Assembly: GCA_003268905.1 (NCBI GenBank)
Contig: QLTU01000029.1
Coordinates: 1 to 36,558, forward strand
DNA from: Acidovorax defluvii
GTDB taxonomy: Bacteria; Pseudomonadota; Gammaproteobacteria; Burkholderiales; Burkholderiaceae_C
Direction: 5' to 3'
DNA length: 36,558 nucleotides
In this document: in pieces, positions 17,430-26,503 of the stretch
Layout of the letters: each line of letters begins with the position of its first letter
Position numbering within the stretch: position 1 is the first letter of the stretch
Notes under the pieces: generated by a model
Database searches by the model: none
The model's input: the letters and a program-made list of their open reading frames with translations, nothing else
Told to the model about the DNA's origin: nothing
Made by a program: the position numbers and the translations under genes

Positions 17430-20125
17430 GCTTGTCAACGCCGCAGATAAAGGCGCAGTTGGAGCGCGTACTGGACAGTGACCCAAAAGCGCAAGCCGTT
17501 GCGATTCGTGCGTCCGCCAAACAGGTTTGGCCGGAGTTGGTTAACCCGCATGGGAAGCCGTTTTTGTTGCGATGGTGCGAGTCCTCGTTGGCCATCCGCG
17601 AGGCGCTGTGCGAGCTGGAACAGCTCTCCCCGCCAGTCTCGGGTATGGCAGTGATCACGCCGTTGTCAACGCATGAGGTTGCTGAGGACATCGCTGCCAG
17701 GCTGGCCCGCGCGCGGGTGTTTCAACCAGAGGGGTGGGATATCGTTCGCATGATGTTCCAGGCCAAGGAGACTGATGCACGTCTCGGCCGATTTGCCTGG
17801 ATGCCGCAGGCCTTGATCGACGGCGCGGCACAGGGCGACTATCAGCCTGTGGCCAACGGTTTTTTGGACCTGGAAACCGCTTGGCGCGAGGTGTTGGTGC
17901 GTTTTACCGGGATCGATGTCGCCCGGCCAGACGCAGTGACGCTGTTGACCTGGTCGATGACGCCGGGTGCAGATCCTCGATTGGACCCTCTACCGACCGC
18001 AATGCGCTTGGCCATCCTGGCCTGGCTGGGTGAGAGCGCCGGTGTGGCGGGTGCGATGGTGCTGGGCTGCGTCGAGGCCGGTCGCACGGGCGATGCCTTG
18101 CCGCTGGGGCTGGTCAGTGGCGTGATCTTTGCGGCAGTTGGTGAAGGGCAGGCCGCGCTGGGCCAGGCGGCGATCCGCCTGGAACGGTTTGTCAACGACA
18201 AGCATGTGGGCGTTAAGGAGGGCCGCGACTGGGCCGCCGCCGCAGAGCAGGTGGTTCGCAGCTTGGGCGTGGAGGCCTGTCGGGCCGCCTTGGACCGAGC
18301 TGATGTCTTGCTGCGGGAGCTCCGTATTTCGGAATTTGCACAGTTGAGCGATGTGCTGCCGTCAGCGCTGGATCAACGACTCACTGATTTCGCTTTGGCG
18401 CTGAGTGCGCACGCGGCAGAGCCCAACGAAGCCAGCCTCCGGCAGGTGGAGTTGCAAGCCGATCGCGCGCTGAAGCACACGCTGATGAACGACCAGCGGC
18501 CACGCATGGAACGTGTCGAGATGGCACGACGTTTGGCACGCTGGCTGCTCAGCCCGATGGCCTCCGGTGCCTCGCTGCCCGATTCGATGGAATGGCAAGC
18601 TGACCAGGGCGCATTCGTTGACTGGGCCAGATTCAGGCTGCTGGGAGGCGATGAGCTGACCGAGTTGTCGAACGCCTACGCCGTGTGTCGCCGGGCCGCC
18701 ATCGCGCGCCGCGACGTTTTTGCCAAGCCTTTTGCCAAGGCCCTGGTGCAATGGAACGCGCAGACTCCCACGAACACCGGGCGAGTCGTACCGATTGAGC
18801 AGGTTTTGGACCGCGTGGTGGCTCCAATTGCAGCCGTGCAGCCCGTGCTGCTGTTGGTGATGGATGGTTTGAGCAACAGCATTTTCCGTGAGCTGTTCGC
18901 ACGGGCTGCAAGCCACGGCTGGGCCGAGCTGGTGCCCGCGTCGCAGTGCAAGCCCTTTGTTGGCGTCGCCGCAGTGCCCACGATCACAGAAGTAAGTCGG
19001 ACCAGCTTGCTGTGCGGGCGACTGACCACGGGCGCGCAAGCGCAAGAGAGGCCGGGCTTTGCAACGCACGCGGCGTTGGTGGCAACCAGCCGAGCAGATT
19101 ACGCGCCCAAGCTCTTCCACAAGGGCGACCTGGCCGATGCCGGGAATCTGGCTACGGAAGTGCGCGCAGCGATCGCCAACCAAAAGCAGCAGGTTGTGGG
19201 CGTGGTCTACAACGCCGTGGATGATCACCTCAGCGGGCCGGATCAGCTCAACCAGCGTTGGACGCTGGAGGACTTGCGCCTGCTTTTGCCATTATTGCGG
19301 GAGGCTCGCGAAGCCCGGCGCGTGGTGATCATCACTGCTGACCATGGCCATTTGCTGGAGGATGGGACCACGCAGATTCCCGGCGGTGAGAGCGATCGTT
19401 GGCGACCGGGTGGAACTGCGGCATCGCCCCAAGAGTTGGCGATCAGCGGTGGCCGCGTAGTCACCAGCGATGACTCCAATGCGGTGGTTTGCCTGTGGGG
19501 GGAAAGCAGCCGGTATGCCGGCCGCAAGAACGGATACCACGGTGGCCTGTCACCCCAAGAGCTGACAGTGCCACTGAGCGTTTTCGCTCCGTTGGGCACC
19601 ATCTTGGCGGACTGGAGTCCTGCGCCGCCGAACCAGCCTGAGTGGTGGGAATTGCCACCGCTTCTGCAGTCCGACAAGCCTGCGGTTGCAGCAACACCAC
19701 AAGCCAGGCCCGTTCGTAAGAAGCCGGTTCAGACCGAGGCACAACCAGGCCTTTTCGGTCCCGTCGATTCGCCGCCCCCCGCAGTGGATGTGGTTGCTCA
19801 GGACTGGATTGCCGGCCTGCTGGCCAGTCCGATCTATGCGTCTCAGCGTCAACTGGCGGCGCGTGTAGCTCTGCCGGACGACAAGATGAGGTTGCTGCTG
19901 GAGGCGCTGGCCGAGCGTGGCGGGAAGTTGTCCCGGACGGCACTGGCGAATCGGCTGGCTCTGGCCGAAGTCCGCATGGGAGGCCTTCTGAGCGCTGTGC
20001 GCCGGATGCTGAACGTGGACCAGGCTGCGGTCCTGACCGTTGATGAGGCGGGAGGTTCGGTCGACCTCAACATCACCTTGCTGCAACAGCAGTTCAAGTT
20101 GCCCAAGCAGGGAGGTGCGCGATGA
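17426..20125 (+). CDS. pglZ: BREX-2 PglZ, alkaline-phosphatase superfamily protein
   Basis: This protein of 899 residues carries the PglZ domain of the alkaline phosphatase superfamily. The first metal-site Asp is D480 in LLLVMDGLSNSIF, and a second metal site is in TADHGHL (D639, H640, H642). The preceding segment VGVVYNAVDDHLSG also belongs to the family. The last 100 residues look like a winged-helix region (SQRQLAARVALPDDKMRLLL) and may help contact partners or DNA. PglZ is the protein common to all BREX types and is needed for both methylation and phage exclusion in the systems studied. The gene overlaps pglY upstream and brxD downstream by 4 bp each. Confidence 0.94.
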   Translation: MSLSTPQIKAQLERVLDSDPKAQAVAIRASAKQVWPELVNPHGKPFLLRWCESSLAIREALCELEQLSPPVSGMAVITPLSTHEVAEDIAARLARARVFQPEGWDIVRMMFQAKETDARLGRFAWMPQALIDGAAQGDYQPVANGFLDLETAWREVLVRFTGIDVARPDAVTLLTWSMTPGADPRLDPLPTAMRLAILAWLGESAGVAGAMVLGCVEAGRTGDALPLGLVSGVIFAAVGEGQAALGQAAIRLERFVNDKHVGVKEGRDWAAAAEQVVRSLGVEACRAALDRADVLLRELRISEFAQLSDVLPSALDQRLTDFALALSAHAAEPNEASLRQVELQADRALKHTLMNDQRPRMERVEMARRLARWLLSPMASGASLPDSMEWQADQGAFVDWARFRLLGGDELTELSNAYAVCRRAAIARRDVFAKPFAKALVQWNAQTPTNTGRVVPIEQVLDRVVAPIAAVQPVLLLVMDGLSNSIFRELFARAASHGWAELVPASQCKPFVGVAAVPTITEVSRTSLLCGRLTTGAQAQERPGFATHAALVATSRADYAPKLFHKGDLADAGNLATEVRAAIANQKQQVVGVVYNAVDDHLSGPDQLNQRWTLEDLRLLLPLLREAREARRVVIITADHGHLLEDGTTQIPGGESDRWRPGGTAASPQELAISGGRVVTSDDSNAVVCLWGESSRYAGRKNGYHGGLSPQELTVPLSVFAPLGTILADWSPAPPNQPEWWELPPLLQSDKPAVAATPQARPVRKKPVQTEAQPGLFGPVDSPPPAVDVVAQDWIAGLLASPIYASQRQLAARVALPDDKMRLLLEALAERGGKLSRTALANRLALAEVRMGGLLSAVRRMLNVDQAAVLTVDEAGGSVDLNITLLQQQFKLPKQGGAR

Positions 20126-21432
20126 TCAGTCCAGCCCGCAGAGAAGACATCGTCAGCGCGCTGCGCAGGGGCACTGTTCCAAGCAGTGGCCTTGATGCAC
20201 TGGCAGTCGGCATTGAGACTTTCGCGCCAACGCTCATTGAAGAGCTGGAGTCTGTAGCATCTGGGCGCGGCGGTTTCAAGGCCGTCCGCGGTGAGTACGG
20301 CACCGGAAAAACCTTCTTCGGGCGTTGGCTGCAGGAGCGTGCGCGCTCCAGGGGTTTCGCTGCGACAGAAGTGCAGATCAACGAGACGGAGACACCGTTG
20401 CATCGACTGGAGACCGTCTACAGGCGGCTTGTCGAACACCTGGGTACAGCGGACATGGCCAGCGGCGCATTCAGAAATGTGATCGATGGCTGGTTCTACG
20501 CGCTGGAACAGGATGTGCTGGCCGATCCTTCGGTGGACCCAGACGATGCACCGGGGCTGCTACAGAGGACGGATGCGCTGATGGAAGCCCGTCTCTCCTC
20601 TATTAGCAAGACGGCTCCGGCGTTTTCGGCGGTGCTACGCACCTATCGACAGGCCCTGGCCAACAACGATGGCATGCTGGCAGAGGGTCTGATCAGCTGG
20701 TTGGCTGGGCAGCCCAACGTGGCCGCCAGCGTTAAGCGTGCAGCCGGTATCAAGGGCGATCTGGACCACTTCGGCGCCAGCAACTTCCTGGTGGGCCTGC
20801 TCACGATCTTGCGAGACAGCGGATTCGCAGGTCTCGTGTTGGTGCTGGACGAGGTGGAAACCCTACAGCGCATGCGCACCGACACCCGCGAGAAAGGGCT
20901 TAATGCCCTGCGGCAGTGGATTGATGAGATCGATGCGGGCCGCTATCCTGGCTTGTACTTGGTCGTTACCGGAACGCCGGCGTTCTTTGATGGCCCCCAA
21001 GGGGTGCAGCGCCTGGCTCCGCTGGCCCAGCGGCTGCATGTGGACTTTGGTACGGATCGCAGATTTGACAACCCCCGCGCTGTCCAGATCCGCTTGGCCC
21101 CGTTTGACCACAGTGCGCTGCTTTCGGTGGGACGGCGTGTTCGAGACATCTACGCTGAGGGGTGCGAGCACGAGCAGCGCCTGCGGTCTGTTGTGGATGA
21201 CAGCTACCTGGACACTTTGGCCCGAGCCGTGGCGGGAGTTCTTGGAGGAAAAGTGGGTGTGGCGCCTCGTTTGTTCTTGAAGAAGCTCGTCGCAGATGTT
21301 CTGGATCGCGTGGATCTGCACGCGGACTTTGATCCCCGTCACCACTATGCGCTGACCCTTGCTGAAACCGAGATGTCTGCCTCTGAACGGGCTGCGGCCA
21401 GTGCGAACTCCGTGGACGACATCGAGCTGTGA
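20122..21432 (+). CDS. brxD: BREX-2 ATP-binding protein BrxD
   Basis: This protein of 436 residues is a DUF2791-type ATPase. The opening SPARREDIVSALRRGTVP and Walker A GEYGTGKT (57-64) in RGGFKAVRGEYGTGKTFFGR are diagnostic. Walker B is LVLVLDEVETL with D243 and E244. It is found in BREX types 2 and 3, paired with the helicase BrxHI, as here. Its molecular role is not established. ATGA and GTGA overlaps link it to pglZ and brxHI. Confidence 0.93.
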   Translation: MISPARREDIVSALRRGTVPSSGLDALAVGIETFAPTLIEELESVASGRGGFKAVRGEYGTGKTFFGRWLQERARSRGFAATEVQINETETPLHRLETVYRRLVEHLGTADMASGAFRNVIDGWFYALEQDVLADPSVDPDDAPGLLQRTDALMEARLSSISKTAPAFSAVLRTYRQALANNDGMLAEGLISWLAGQPNVAASVKRAAGIKGDLDHFGASNFLVGLLTILRDSGFAGLVLVLDEVETLQRMRTDTREKGLNALRQWIDEIDAGRYPGLYLVVTGTPAFFDGPQGVQRLAPLAQRLHVDFGTDRRFDNPRAVQIRLAPFDHSALLSVGRRVRDIYAEGCEHEQRLRSVVDDSYLDTLARAVAGVLGGKVGVAPRLFLKKLVADVLDRVDLHADFDPRHHYALTLAETEMSASERAAASANSVDDIEL

Positions 21433-23474
21433 CCGAATTCGAACAGTTGCATCCATCCCTTCAGTACCACGTGGTTAACACGTTGGGCTGGAGCACGCTG
21501 CGCCCCACGCAGTTGGCTGCGATTGCTCCGATTCATGCAGAGGAGCACTGCCTGTTGTTGGCGCCCACCGCAGGGGGAAAGACCGAAGCCGCAGCGATTC
21601 CTCTTCTGTCCCGGATGCTGAAGGAGTCCTGGCCGGGAACCAGCGTCCTGTACATCTGCCCCATTAAAGCGCTGCTGAACAATTTAGAGCATCGGCTGAC
21701 CCACTACGCCGGGCTCGTCGGCCGTACGGTGGAAGTCTGGCACGGGGACGTATCGCAATCCCGCAAGAAAAAGGCGCTGAAAGAAGCGCCCGACATCCTT
21801 CTGACGACACCGGAATCGATCGAAGCGATGCTGATTTCCGTCCGCGTGGACCGTCCTACTTGGTTTGGCAATTTGCGCACCGTGGTTGTAGACGAATTGC
21901 ATGCCTTCGCCGCAGATGACCGTGGCTGGCACATGAGATCAGTGCTGCAGCGGCTGGAGCACTATCTGTCGCAACCGCTGCAACGTATCGGTCTATCAGC
22001 CACAGTCAGTAACCCGCAAGAGCTTCTGGAGTGGTTTGCTCCGGTCGGTGCGCGGCAGGTGGTGGGCAGCGCCTCTGTAAGCATCGAAGCCGATGTCACC
22101 ATCGATCACGTCGGCACTCTCGAAAACGCAGCGACGGTGATTTCGCGCCTATATCGGGGGGAGAAGCGGCTGGTGTTTTGCGACTCGCGCAGCAGTGCGG
22201 AGCAGCTGAGCAGCAGTTTGCGCGCCAGGGACGTGCGGACCTTCGTGAGCCATGCGTCTCTGAGCGTGTCTGAGCGACGGCAGGCAGAAGCGGCGTTTGC
22301 GCAAGAGAAAGACTGCGTGATTGTCGCCACATCAACGCTGGAGCTGGGAATCGATGTAGGCGATCTGGACCGGGTCATTCAGATCGATTCACCCTCCACC
22401 GTGTCGTCGTTTCTGCAGCGCATGGGGCGCACGGGCAGACGGACGGGGAGCTTGCGAAATTGCTTGTTCCTGACCACGAGCCAGGATGCATTCTTGCTGG
22501 CTCTGGGTGTTACGTACCTGTGGTCGCAGGCCTGGGTCGAAGCTACGCGCCCACCCGAAGAGCCCTGGCCAATCGTGGGGCAACAGATTCTCGTGGCCAC
22601 ACTGGAGCGTGGTGAATGGCCAGCGAGCGAGGTGCTGTCGCTCTTGGCCCGCTGTTTCCCAGAACTGCCCGTCGAGGGATTCAGGTTGATGATGGACCAC
22701 ATGGTTCGGCAAGGCTATCTGGACATGGATGAAGGTTTGGTGCGCGTCGGCCCAAACACGGAGCGCGAGTTCGGCCGTGGCCATTACCGTGATCTGCTGG
22801 CTTCTTTCAGCGGCGCTCAGCTCCTGACGGGGCGGTGTGGCAGCGCTGAGGTCGGCTTCATCGATCCGACAGTGCTGACTGGCGAGGAGCCTCTACGGCT
22901 GCTGCTTTTGGCTGGTCGCAGTTGGCTGGTCAAAGAGATTGAGTGGTCCAAGAAGATCGTTTGGCTGGAACCTGCAAAAGAGGGCGGCAAGGCCAGGTGG
23001 ATGGGCAGTGCACGCAGTCTGAGCCGCGAGGTCTGCCAGGGTATTCGAGCCGCACTGGTTGGAGACGCATCGACTGTGGTCCATCTTTCTCAGCGCGCAA
23101 AGATTGAGCTTGTCGCTTTGCAGGGTGAGCTGGCTCTGTCCTCTGATGCGGACTTCATGTCCAGGACCGATGGCAGCCTGATTCGCACATGGACTTTTGC
23201 TGGCACGAAGCAGAATCGGACCTATGCACGAACCGCTGCCAAGGGGGGAGGGCGCATCAAGTTTGATGCGCTGAGCGTTCAGGCTCCGGCGGCAGCGTTG
23301 ATACCTGATGGGGACAGCGTCTCGGATATCCAACTGACCGATGATGAGTTGGCGACGTTGGCAGAAGGGGTCAAGTTCGCATCGTGCGTTCCCACAGAGC
23401 TCCTTGGCAGGACGGTTGGCTCCCGGTTGTTTACTATCAGTTTGAACAATAAATCCGTGAATTCTCCCTGCTAG
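21429..23474 (+). CDS. brxHI: BREX-2 Lhr-like helicase BrxHI, C-terminal tip possibly altered
   Basis: This 681-residue superfamily 2 helicase has motif I APTAGGKTEAA (45-55), motif II DELH (155-158), motif III SATVSNP, and motifs V and VI in ATSTLELGIDVGDLDRVI and FLQRMGRTGRR. The C-terminal half matches the Lhr-type accessory region. It unwinds or translocates on DNA in an unknown step of BREX. The start is GTG, overlapping the brxD stop. The last residues (FTISLNNKSVNSPC) are AT-richer than the rest, and transposase debris starts within about 60 bp, so a few native terminal residues may have been replaced by insertion. All helicase motifs are intact. Confidence 0.9.
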   Translation: MTEFEQLHPSLQYHVVNTLGWSTLRPTQLAAIAPIHAEEHCLLLAPTAGGKTEAAAIPLLSRMLKESWPGTSVLYICPIKALLNNLEHRLTHYAGLVGRTVEVWHGDVSQSRKKKALKEAPDILLTTPESIEAMLISVRVDRPTWFGNLRTVVVDELHAFAADDRGWHMRSVLQRLEHYLSQPLQRIGLSATVSNPQELLEWFAPVGARQVVGSASVSIEADVTIDHVGTLENAATVISRLYRGEKRLVFCDSRSSAEQLSSSLRARDVRTFVSHASLSVSERRQAEAAFAQEKDCVIVATSTLELGIDVGDLDRVIQIDSPSTVSSFLQRMGRTGRRTGSLRNCLFLTTSQDAFLLALGVTYLWSQAWVEATRPPEEPWPIVGQQILVATLERGEWPASEVLSLLARCFPELPVEGFRLMMDHMVRQGYLDMDEGLVRVGPNTEREFGRGHYRDLLASFSGAQLLTGRCGSAEVGFIDPTVLTGEEPLRLLLLAGRSWLVKEIEWSKKIVWLEPAKEGGKARWMGSARSLSREVCQGIRAALVGDASTVVHLSQRAKIELVALQGELALSSDADFMSRTDGSLIRTWTFAGTKQNRTYARTAAKGGGRIKFDALSVQAPAAALIPDGDSVSDIQLTDDELATLAEGVKFASCVPTELLGRTVGSRLFTISLNNKSVNSPC

Positions 23475-23528
23475 GCGAGTGATGCGCGAAGCGGCATCAA
23501 GGCAGAGCCGAATCGCCAGGAGGGGCGA

Positions 23529-23622
23529 CTAGCGGAGGTTGTTGGTTGTTGCCGCCGACCGGAAATACTCGGCCTTGAGCGTGTCGAGGAAGCTCTCAAT
23601 GGCCGCGTTTGTTGCCGCCGAC
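23529..23622 (-). pseudogene. Fragment of an IS3-type transposase OrfB C-terminal part
   Basis: On the minus strand a short frame reads NAAIESFLDTLKAEYF and ends at TAG (23529-23531). N-A-x-x-E-S-F-x-x-x-L-K-x-E is the DDE-domain glutamate motif of IS3-family OrfB integrases. Only about 30 residues remain. A 14-bp direct repeat TTGTTGCCGCCGAC at 23546-23559 and 23609-23622 brackets the core, suggesting a slippage or recombination scar. Confidence 0.65.
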
Positions 23623-23689
23623 TGAAAACTGACCAACTTAGAGGGCATGGGGGGTGCGGACGAAAACTTGGACTACTAGAAGGTAGTTC

Positions 23690-24092
23690 ATGTATTCCTA
23701 CGAAGACCGAATCCGAGCCGTTGAGCTCTACATCAAGCTCGGCAAACGCACCAGCCCGACCATCCGTCAGCTGGGTTACCCAACCAAGAATGCATTGAAG
23801 GGGTGGTACCGCGAGTATCAGCAGCGGCTCGACCTGCCGCTGGGATATGCCCGTCGGGAGCCGAAGTTCTCGCAGGGCCAGAAGGCAGCGGCCATCGAGC
23901 ACTACCTCACACATGATCGATGCATCGCTGCCACCATGAGGGCGCTGGGCTATCCAGGGCGTGGAACGCTAACCAAGTGGGTCCGCGAGGCATTCCCTGA
24001 AGCCAGGATGGCCCTTGTCGGCAGTGTGGGCCAGCGAAGATATCCCGAGAGCTTGAAGCACGCGGGAGTGATGGAGCTTTGCACCCGGCAGG
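23690..24092 (+). pseudogene. Truncated IS3-family transposase, N-terminal part
   Basis: From ATG 23690 about 134 residues (MYSYEDRIRAVELYIKLGK, RQLGYPTKNALKGWYREY, RCIAATMRALGYPGRGTL, ending MELCTRQ) match the N-terminal double HTH region of a large IS3-group transposase. After about 24092 the frame continues only as unrelated residues, and the DDE domain is missing. The DNA from there onward encodes minus-strand genes, so the junction at about 24085-24095 is where the element and the older locus meet. The end is approximate. Confidence 0.75.
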
Positions 24093-24277
24093 AACTCCGT
24101 CAGACGCGCACGCTCGATATCTCCTGCGCCCGGATACTGCATTCCGACATGCGCGTGCCAGTCGGACGGGAAGTTGACAATGAAGCGTCCGTGCTCAGGA
24201 CCGAACTGCCGCCGGAGAAACGCCAGTTCAAGAGCCGTGGACGCTGCACAGGGATCCACTCCGTAACGATCATTCAT
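24090..24277 (-). pseudogene. 5' fragment of the partner gene of the DUF3696-type ATPase
   Basis: Minus-strand ATG at 24275-24277 begins MNDRYGVDPCAASTALELAF, then FLRRQFGPEHGRFIVNFP and SDWHAHV, before running into the IS3 fragment near 24090. About 62 residues remain. It overlaps the end of the ATPase fragment as ATGAATGA, so the two were a coupled pair. I do not recognise the family. The pair was probably another defence module that was cut by the transposase fragment. Confidence 0.55.
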
Positions 24278-24630
24278 CGAAGAGCTCCGTCCAACGCTCC
24301 TCGAAAAAACCATGCGACCAACGGTCGATGAACTCGCCTTCACGGGAAATTCGGAGATGCTTCACTGTGGACATTCCGTCAGGATTTGGGTCCACGTACA
24401 GAACAACCACACTTTCGCGACCAAGAGAGTGAGGGTCAAGAGAACGATCTGGGTCAGCGGCTTGTCGAATCCTCCTCAACAAACGGAGCAGAAGGTGCTC
24501 GCTGTGGGTTTCGGCAATGATCTGGTGGCACCCCCTTGCGTTGTGGCCACCAAAGTGCTTGCACAGTACATCAGCAGCTTTGCGTGATCGGCATGCAGAT
24601 CAGGACGATCTGCCAGTTCAACGCTCAAAA
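24270..24630 (-). pseudogene. C-terminal remnant of a DUF3696-type AAA ATPase
   Basis: The minus strand encodes QIIAETHSEHLLLRLLRRIR (about 24450-24515), then VVVLYVDPNPDG, GEFIDRW and GFFEERWTELFDE ending in TGA at 24270-24272. This is the typical end of AAA family ATPases with a DUF3696 tail, proteins often found in defence islands. Going upstream, the reading frame shifts near 24570-24590: a degraded ELADRPDLHADHA segment lies in a different frame from LCKHFGGHN. So the remnant is both truncated and frameshifted. The 5' limit is approximate. Confidence 0.65.
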
Positions 24631-24725
24631 TCTGCCTGCCTAGCTTAAGCGTATTTGTCAGCTATTTCAGGGTAGTGGCCTTGGGCGCAATAATTGCTAG
24701 CTGTGTTCAAAACCGCTTTACCAAA

Positions 24726-25848
24726 GGCGGATTCAAGTCTGAAGTGCAACACCTGCCACCGAGTAAGGTCCGCAGATGCAAAGCACCCCAGCCAGGCGTT
24801 ACCAACAACTCCAGCCTGAAGACCGCGTGACGCTGGCCAGCCTGGTCCAGCAGAAATTCAGCGTTCGCGCCATGGCCCAGGTCTTGGGGCGATCACCGAG
24901 CACCATCAGTCGAGAGTTGCGCCGCAACGCACAGCCCGCAGGCTACGCCAGCGCCTGGGCACGCACCTGCGCACAACGGCGGCGCCTACAGGGCCGCCCA
25001 CCGAGCAAGCTCCACAGTGATGGCATCCTGTTTGGCCTGATGCGCCACTTCCTGTGCGAGCGCTGGTCACCCGAACAGATTGCCCTGACACTGGCCCGCA
25101 TCTTCCCCAAAGGCCATGAGCATCGCGTGTCACACGAGACCATCTACAACTGCATCTACGCCCAGCCAGTAGGCGAGCTCAAGCGCGAACTCATCGCCAC
25201 CCTGCGCCACGCGCACAACAAGCGCGTGCCCCGCAGCAAAGGACAAGACCGCAGAGGTCAGATCCCTGACATGGTGAGCATCCACATGCGCCCGCCCGAG
25301 ATTGAGGATCGGCAGTTCCCCGGCCACTGGGAAGGCGACCTCATCAAGGGCGCGGCCAACGCCAGCGCGGTGGGCACCCTGGTCGAGCGCACCAGCCGAT
25401 TGCTCATGCTCGTCAAGCTGCCCGAGTTCAAACCCGCCAGCGCGGCCAATGTGATGCAGGCCTTCACTGACAAGCTGCTGGGCATTGCCGCGCCCATGCG
25501 CCAGAGCATGACGTACGACCAGGGCAGAGAGATGGCTATGCACAAGGAGCTGAGCCGCCGCACAGAGATGGCGGTGTACTTCTGTGACCCGCACAGCCCT
25601 TGGCAACGCGGCTCCAACAAGAACACCAACGGACTTGTGCGTCAGTACCTGCCCAAAGGGACTGACCTCTCAGGCTACAGCCAGGAGCAGCTCGATGCCA
25701 TTGCCGATCAGATCAACAACCGACCTCGTAAGGGTCTGGGCGTACGATCCCCGCTAGCGGTCTATCGAGAGCTCCTGCTCAATCGCCCGCAGCAATCCAC
25801 CCTCGTTCATTGAACCCCAGGGTGTTGCACTTCAGACTTGAATCCGCC
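24726..25848 (+). mobile_element. Complete IS30-family insertion sequence
   Basis: This element of 1123 bp is bounded by perfect 28-bp inverted repeats at 24726-24753 and 25821-25848, starting GGCGGATTCAAGTCTGAAGT. It has one transposase gene. Flanking bases (ending CCAAA on the left, starting AGGGG on the right) show no clear 2-3 bp target duplication. The element therefore may have undergone an adjacent deletion, or the duplication has been lost. Confidence 0.9.
24776..25813 (+). CDS. IS30-family transposase
   Basis: This protein of 345 residues has an N-terminal HTH (LASLVQQKFSVRAMAQVLGR, then SPSTISRELRRN), the IS30 hallmark. The middle has LCERWSPEQIA and VSHETIYNCIY. The DDE domain follows with GHWEGDLIKG (first Asp), TYDQGREM (second Asp) and FCDPHSPWQRGSNKNTNGLV (with the LPKGTD-like tail typical of the family). 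The residues expected for catalysis are present and the inverted repeats are intact, so the element is probably functional. Confidence 0.95.
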   Translation: MQSTPARRYQQLQPEDRVTLASLVQQKFSVRAMAQVLGRSPSTISRELRRNAQPAGYASAWARTCAQRRRLQGRPPSKLHSDGILFGLMRHFLCERWSPEQIALTLARIFPKGHEHRVSHETIYNCIYAQPVGELKRELIATLRHAHNKRVPRSKGQDRRGQIPDMVSIHMRPPEIEDRQFPGHWEGDLIKGAANASAVGTLVERTSRLLMLVKLPEFKPASAANVMQAFTDKLLGIAAPMRQSMTYDQGREMAMHKELSRRTEMAVYFCDPHSPWQRGSNKNTNGLVRQYLPKGTDLSGYSQEQLDAIADQINNRPRKGLGVRSPLAVYRELLLNRPQQSTLVH

Positions 25849-25941
25849 AGGGGATTGCTGTGCTCAAACAGAAAATATCTAAACTGCGCGACAAGATTCT
25901 GAATCTCGTTGTGGCCAGAAATCGGGCCTGGGGTACGCAAG

Positions 25942-26460
25942 ATGACGCGGCTTCTTGAGTTACTGATTCAAGAAAGTGGCGAGCCTGGACGGGTGAAGTC
26001 CAAGCGAAACAGCGCAGGGTCTCTCCGATCAGGCTCAGGCAAAAGAGCACGCGACAAAGCGGCGCGTGTTGCATCCGGATCCACCGAAGTGATGGTGAAG
26101 ATCTCTGGTTATGGAAAGGGCGGGGCGCATGTCAAAGCACACTTGATGTATATCTCCCGCCACACCATGGCAGGCAAAGAGAAGGTCGCGCTTGAGAACG
26201 ACAAGGGCCAGTTGTTGGACGCTGTTGACGATGTGAAGCAGCTCTTTGCGGACTGGCGTGGCGATATTGATGCGAAGAGTCCACCAGGGCAGGCCCCGAG
26301 CCGGCGTGACACCATGCACATGGTCTTGTCCATGCCTGGGAAGGCCGATCCGCTTGCCTTGCGTGAACGGCCAGATGGCAGTGGTCAGTGTCAGTATTTG
26401 CGGAACGGCATGAACTACAATGCGTCCTTAGGACGCATTGTAGTTCATGCCAGCATATGA
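25942..26460 (+). pseudogene. N-terminal fragment of a plasmid/ICE relaxase
   Basis: From ATG 25942 the frame reads VMVKISGYGKGGAHVKAHL, then MYISRH, and MHMVLSMPGKADPLALRE, a pattern shared by MobP-type relaxases just before the three-His motif. The metal-binding His motif itself is absent. After ALRE the frame runs through unrelated residues and then the 26407-26451 palindrome, which supplies the last codons before TGA (26458-26460). About 125 residues are relaxase-like. A His-rich string DTDHCHLAVHA, resembling the missing motif, is encoded on the opposite strand at about 26350-26395, so an inversion may have happened here. Confidence 0.6.
26407..26451. repeat. 45-bp palindrome 1 (21-bp arms, TTA loop)
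   Basis: Perfect 21-base arms (26407-26427 and 26431-26451) flank TTA at 26428-26430. The centre is GTCCTTAGGAC. Palindrome 2 at 26491-26535 has the same arm length, loop and centre but a different outer arm sequence. It lies in the tail of the relaxase fragment, 39 bp upstream of palindrome 2. Confidence 0.95.
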
Positions 26461-26474
26461 TAGTAAAAATCTTC

Positions 26475-26503
26475 TTTACATGCCGTGTACCACTTGTTAG
26501 CAT
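26475..26503 (+). promoter_or_regulatory. Probable abiE promoter
   Basis: TTTACA at 26475-26480 and TAGCAT at 26498-26503 are 17 bp apart, a good sigma70 match, 30-45 bp before the abiEi starts. The -10 lies inside palindrome 2, consistent with repression by AbiEi, which is known to bind inverted repeats in its own promoter in the Streptococcus system. Confidence 0.5.
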
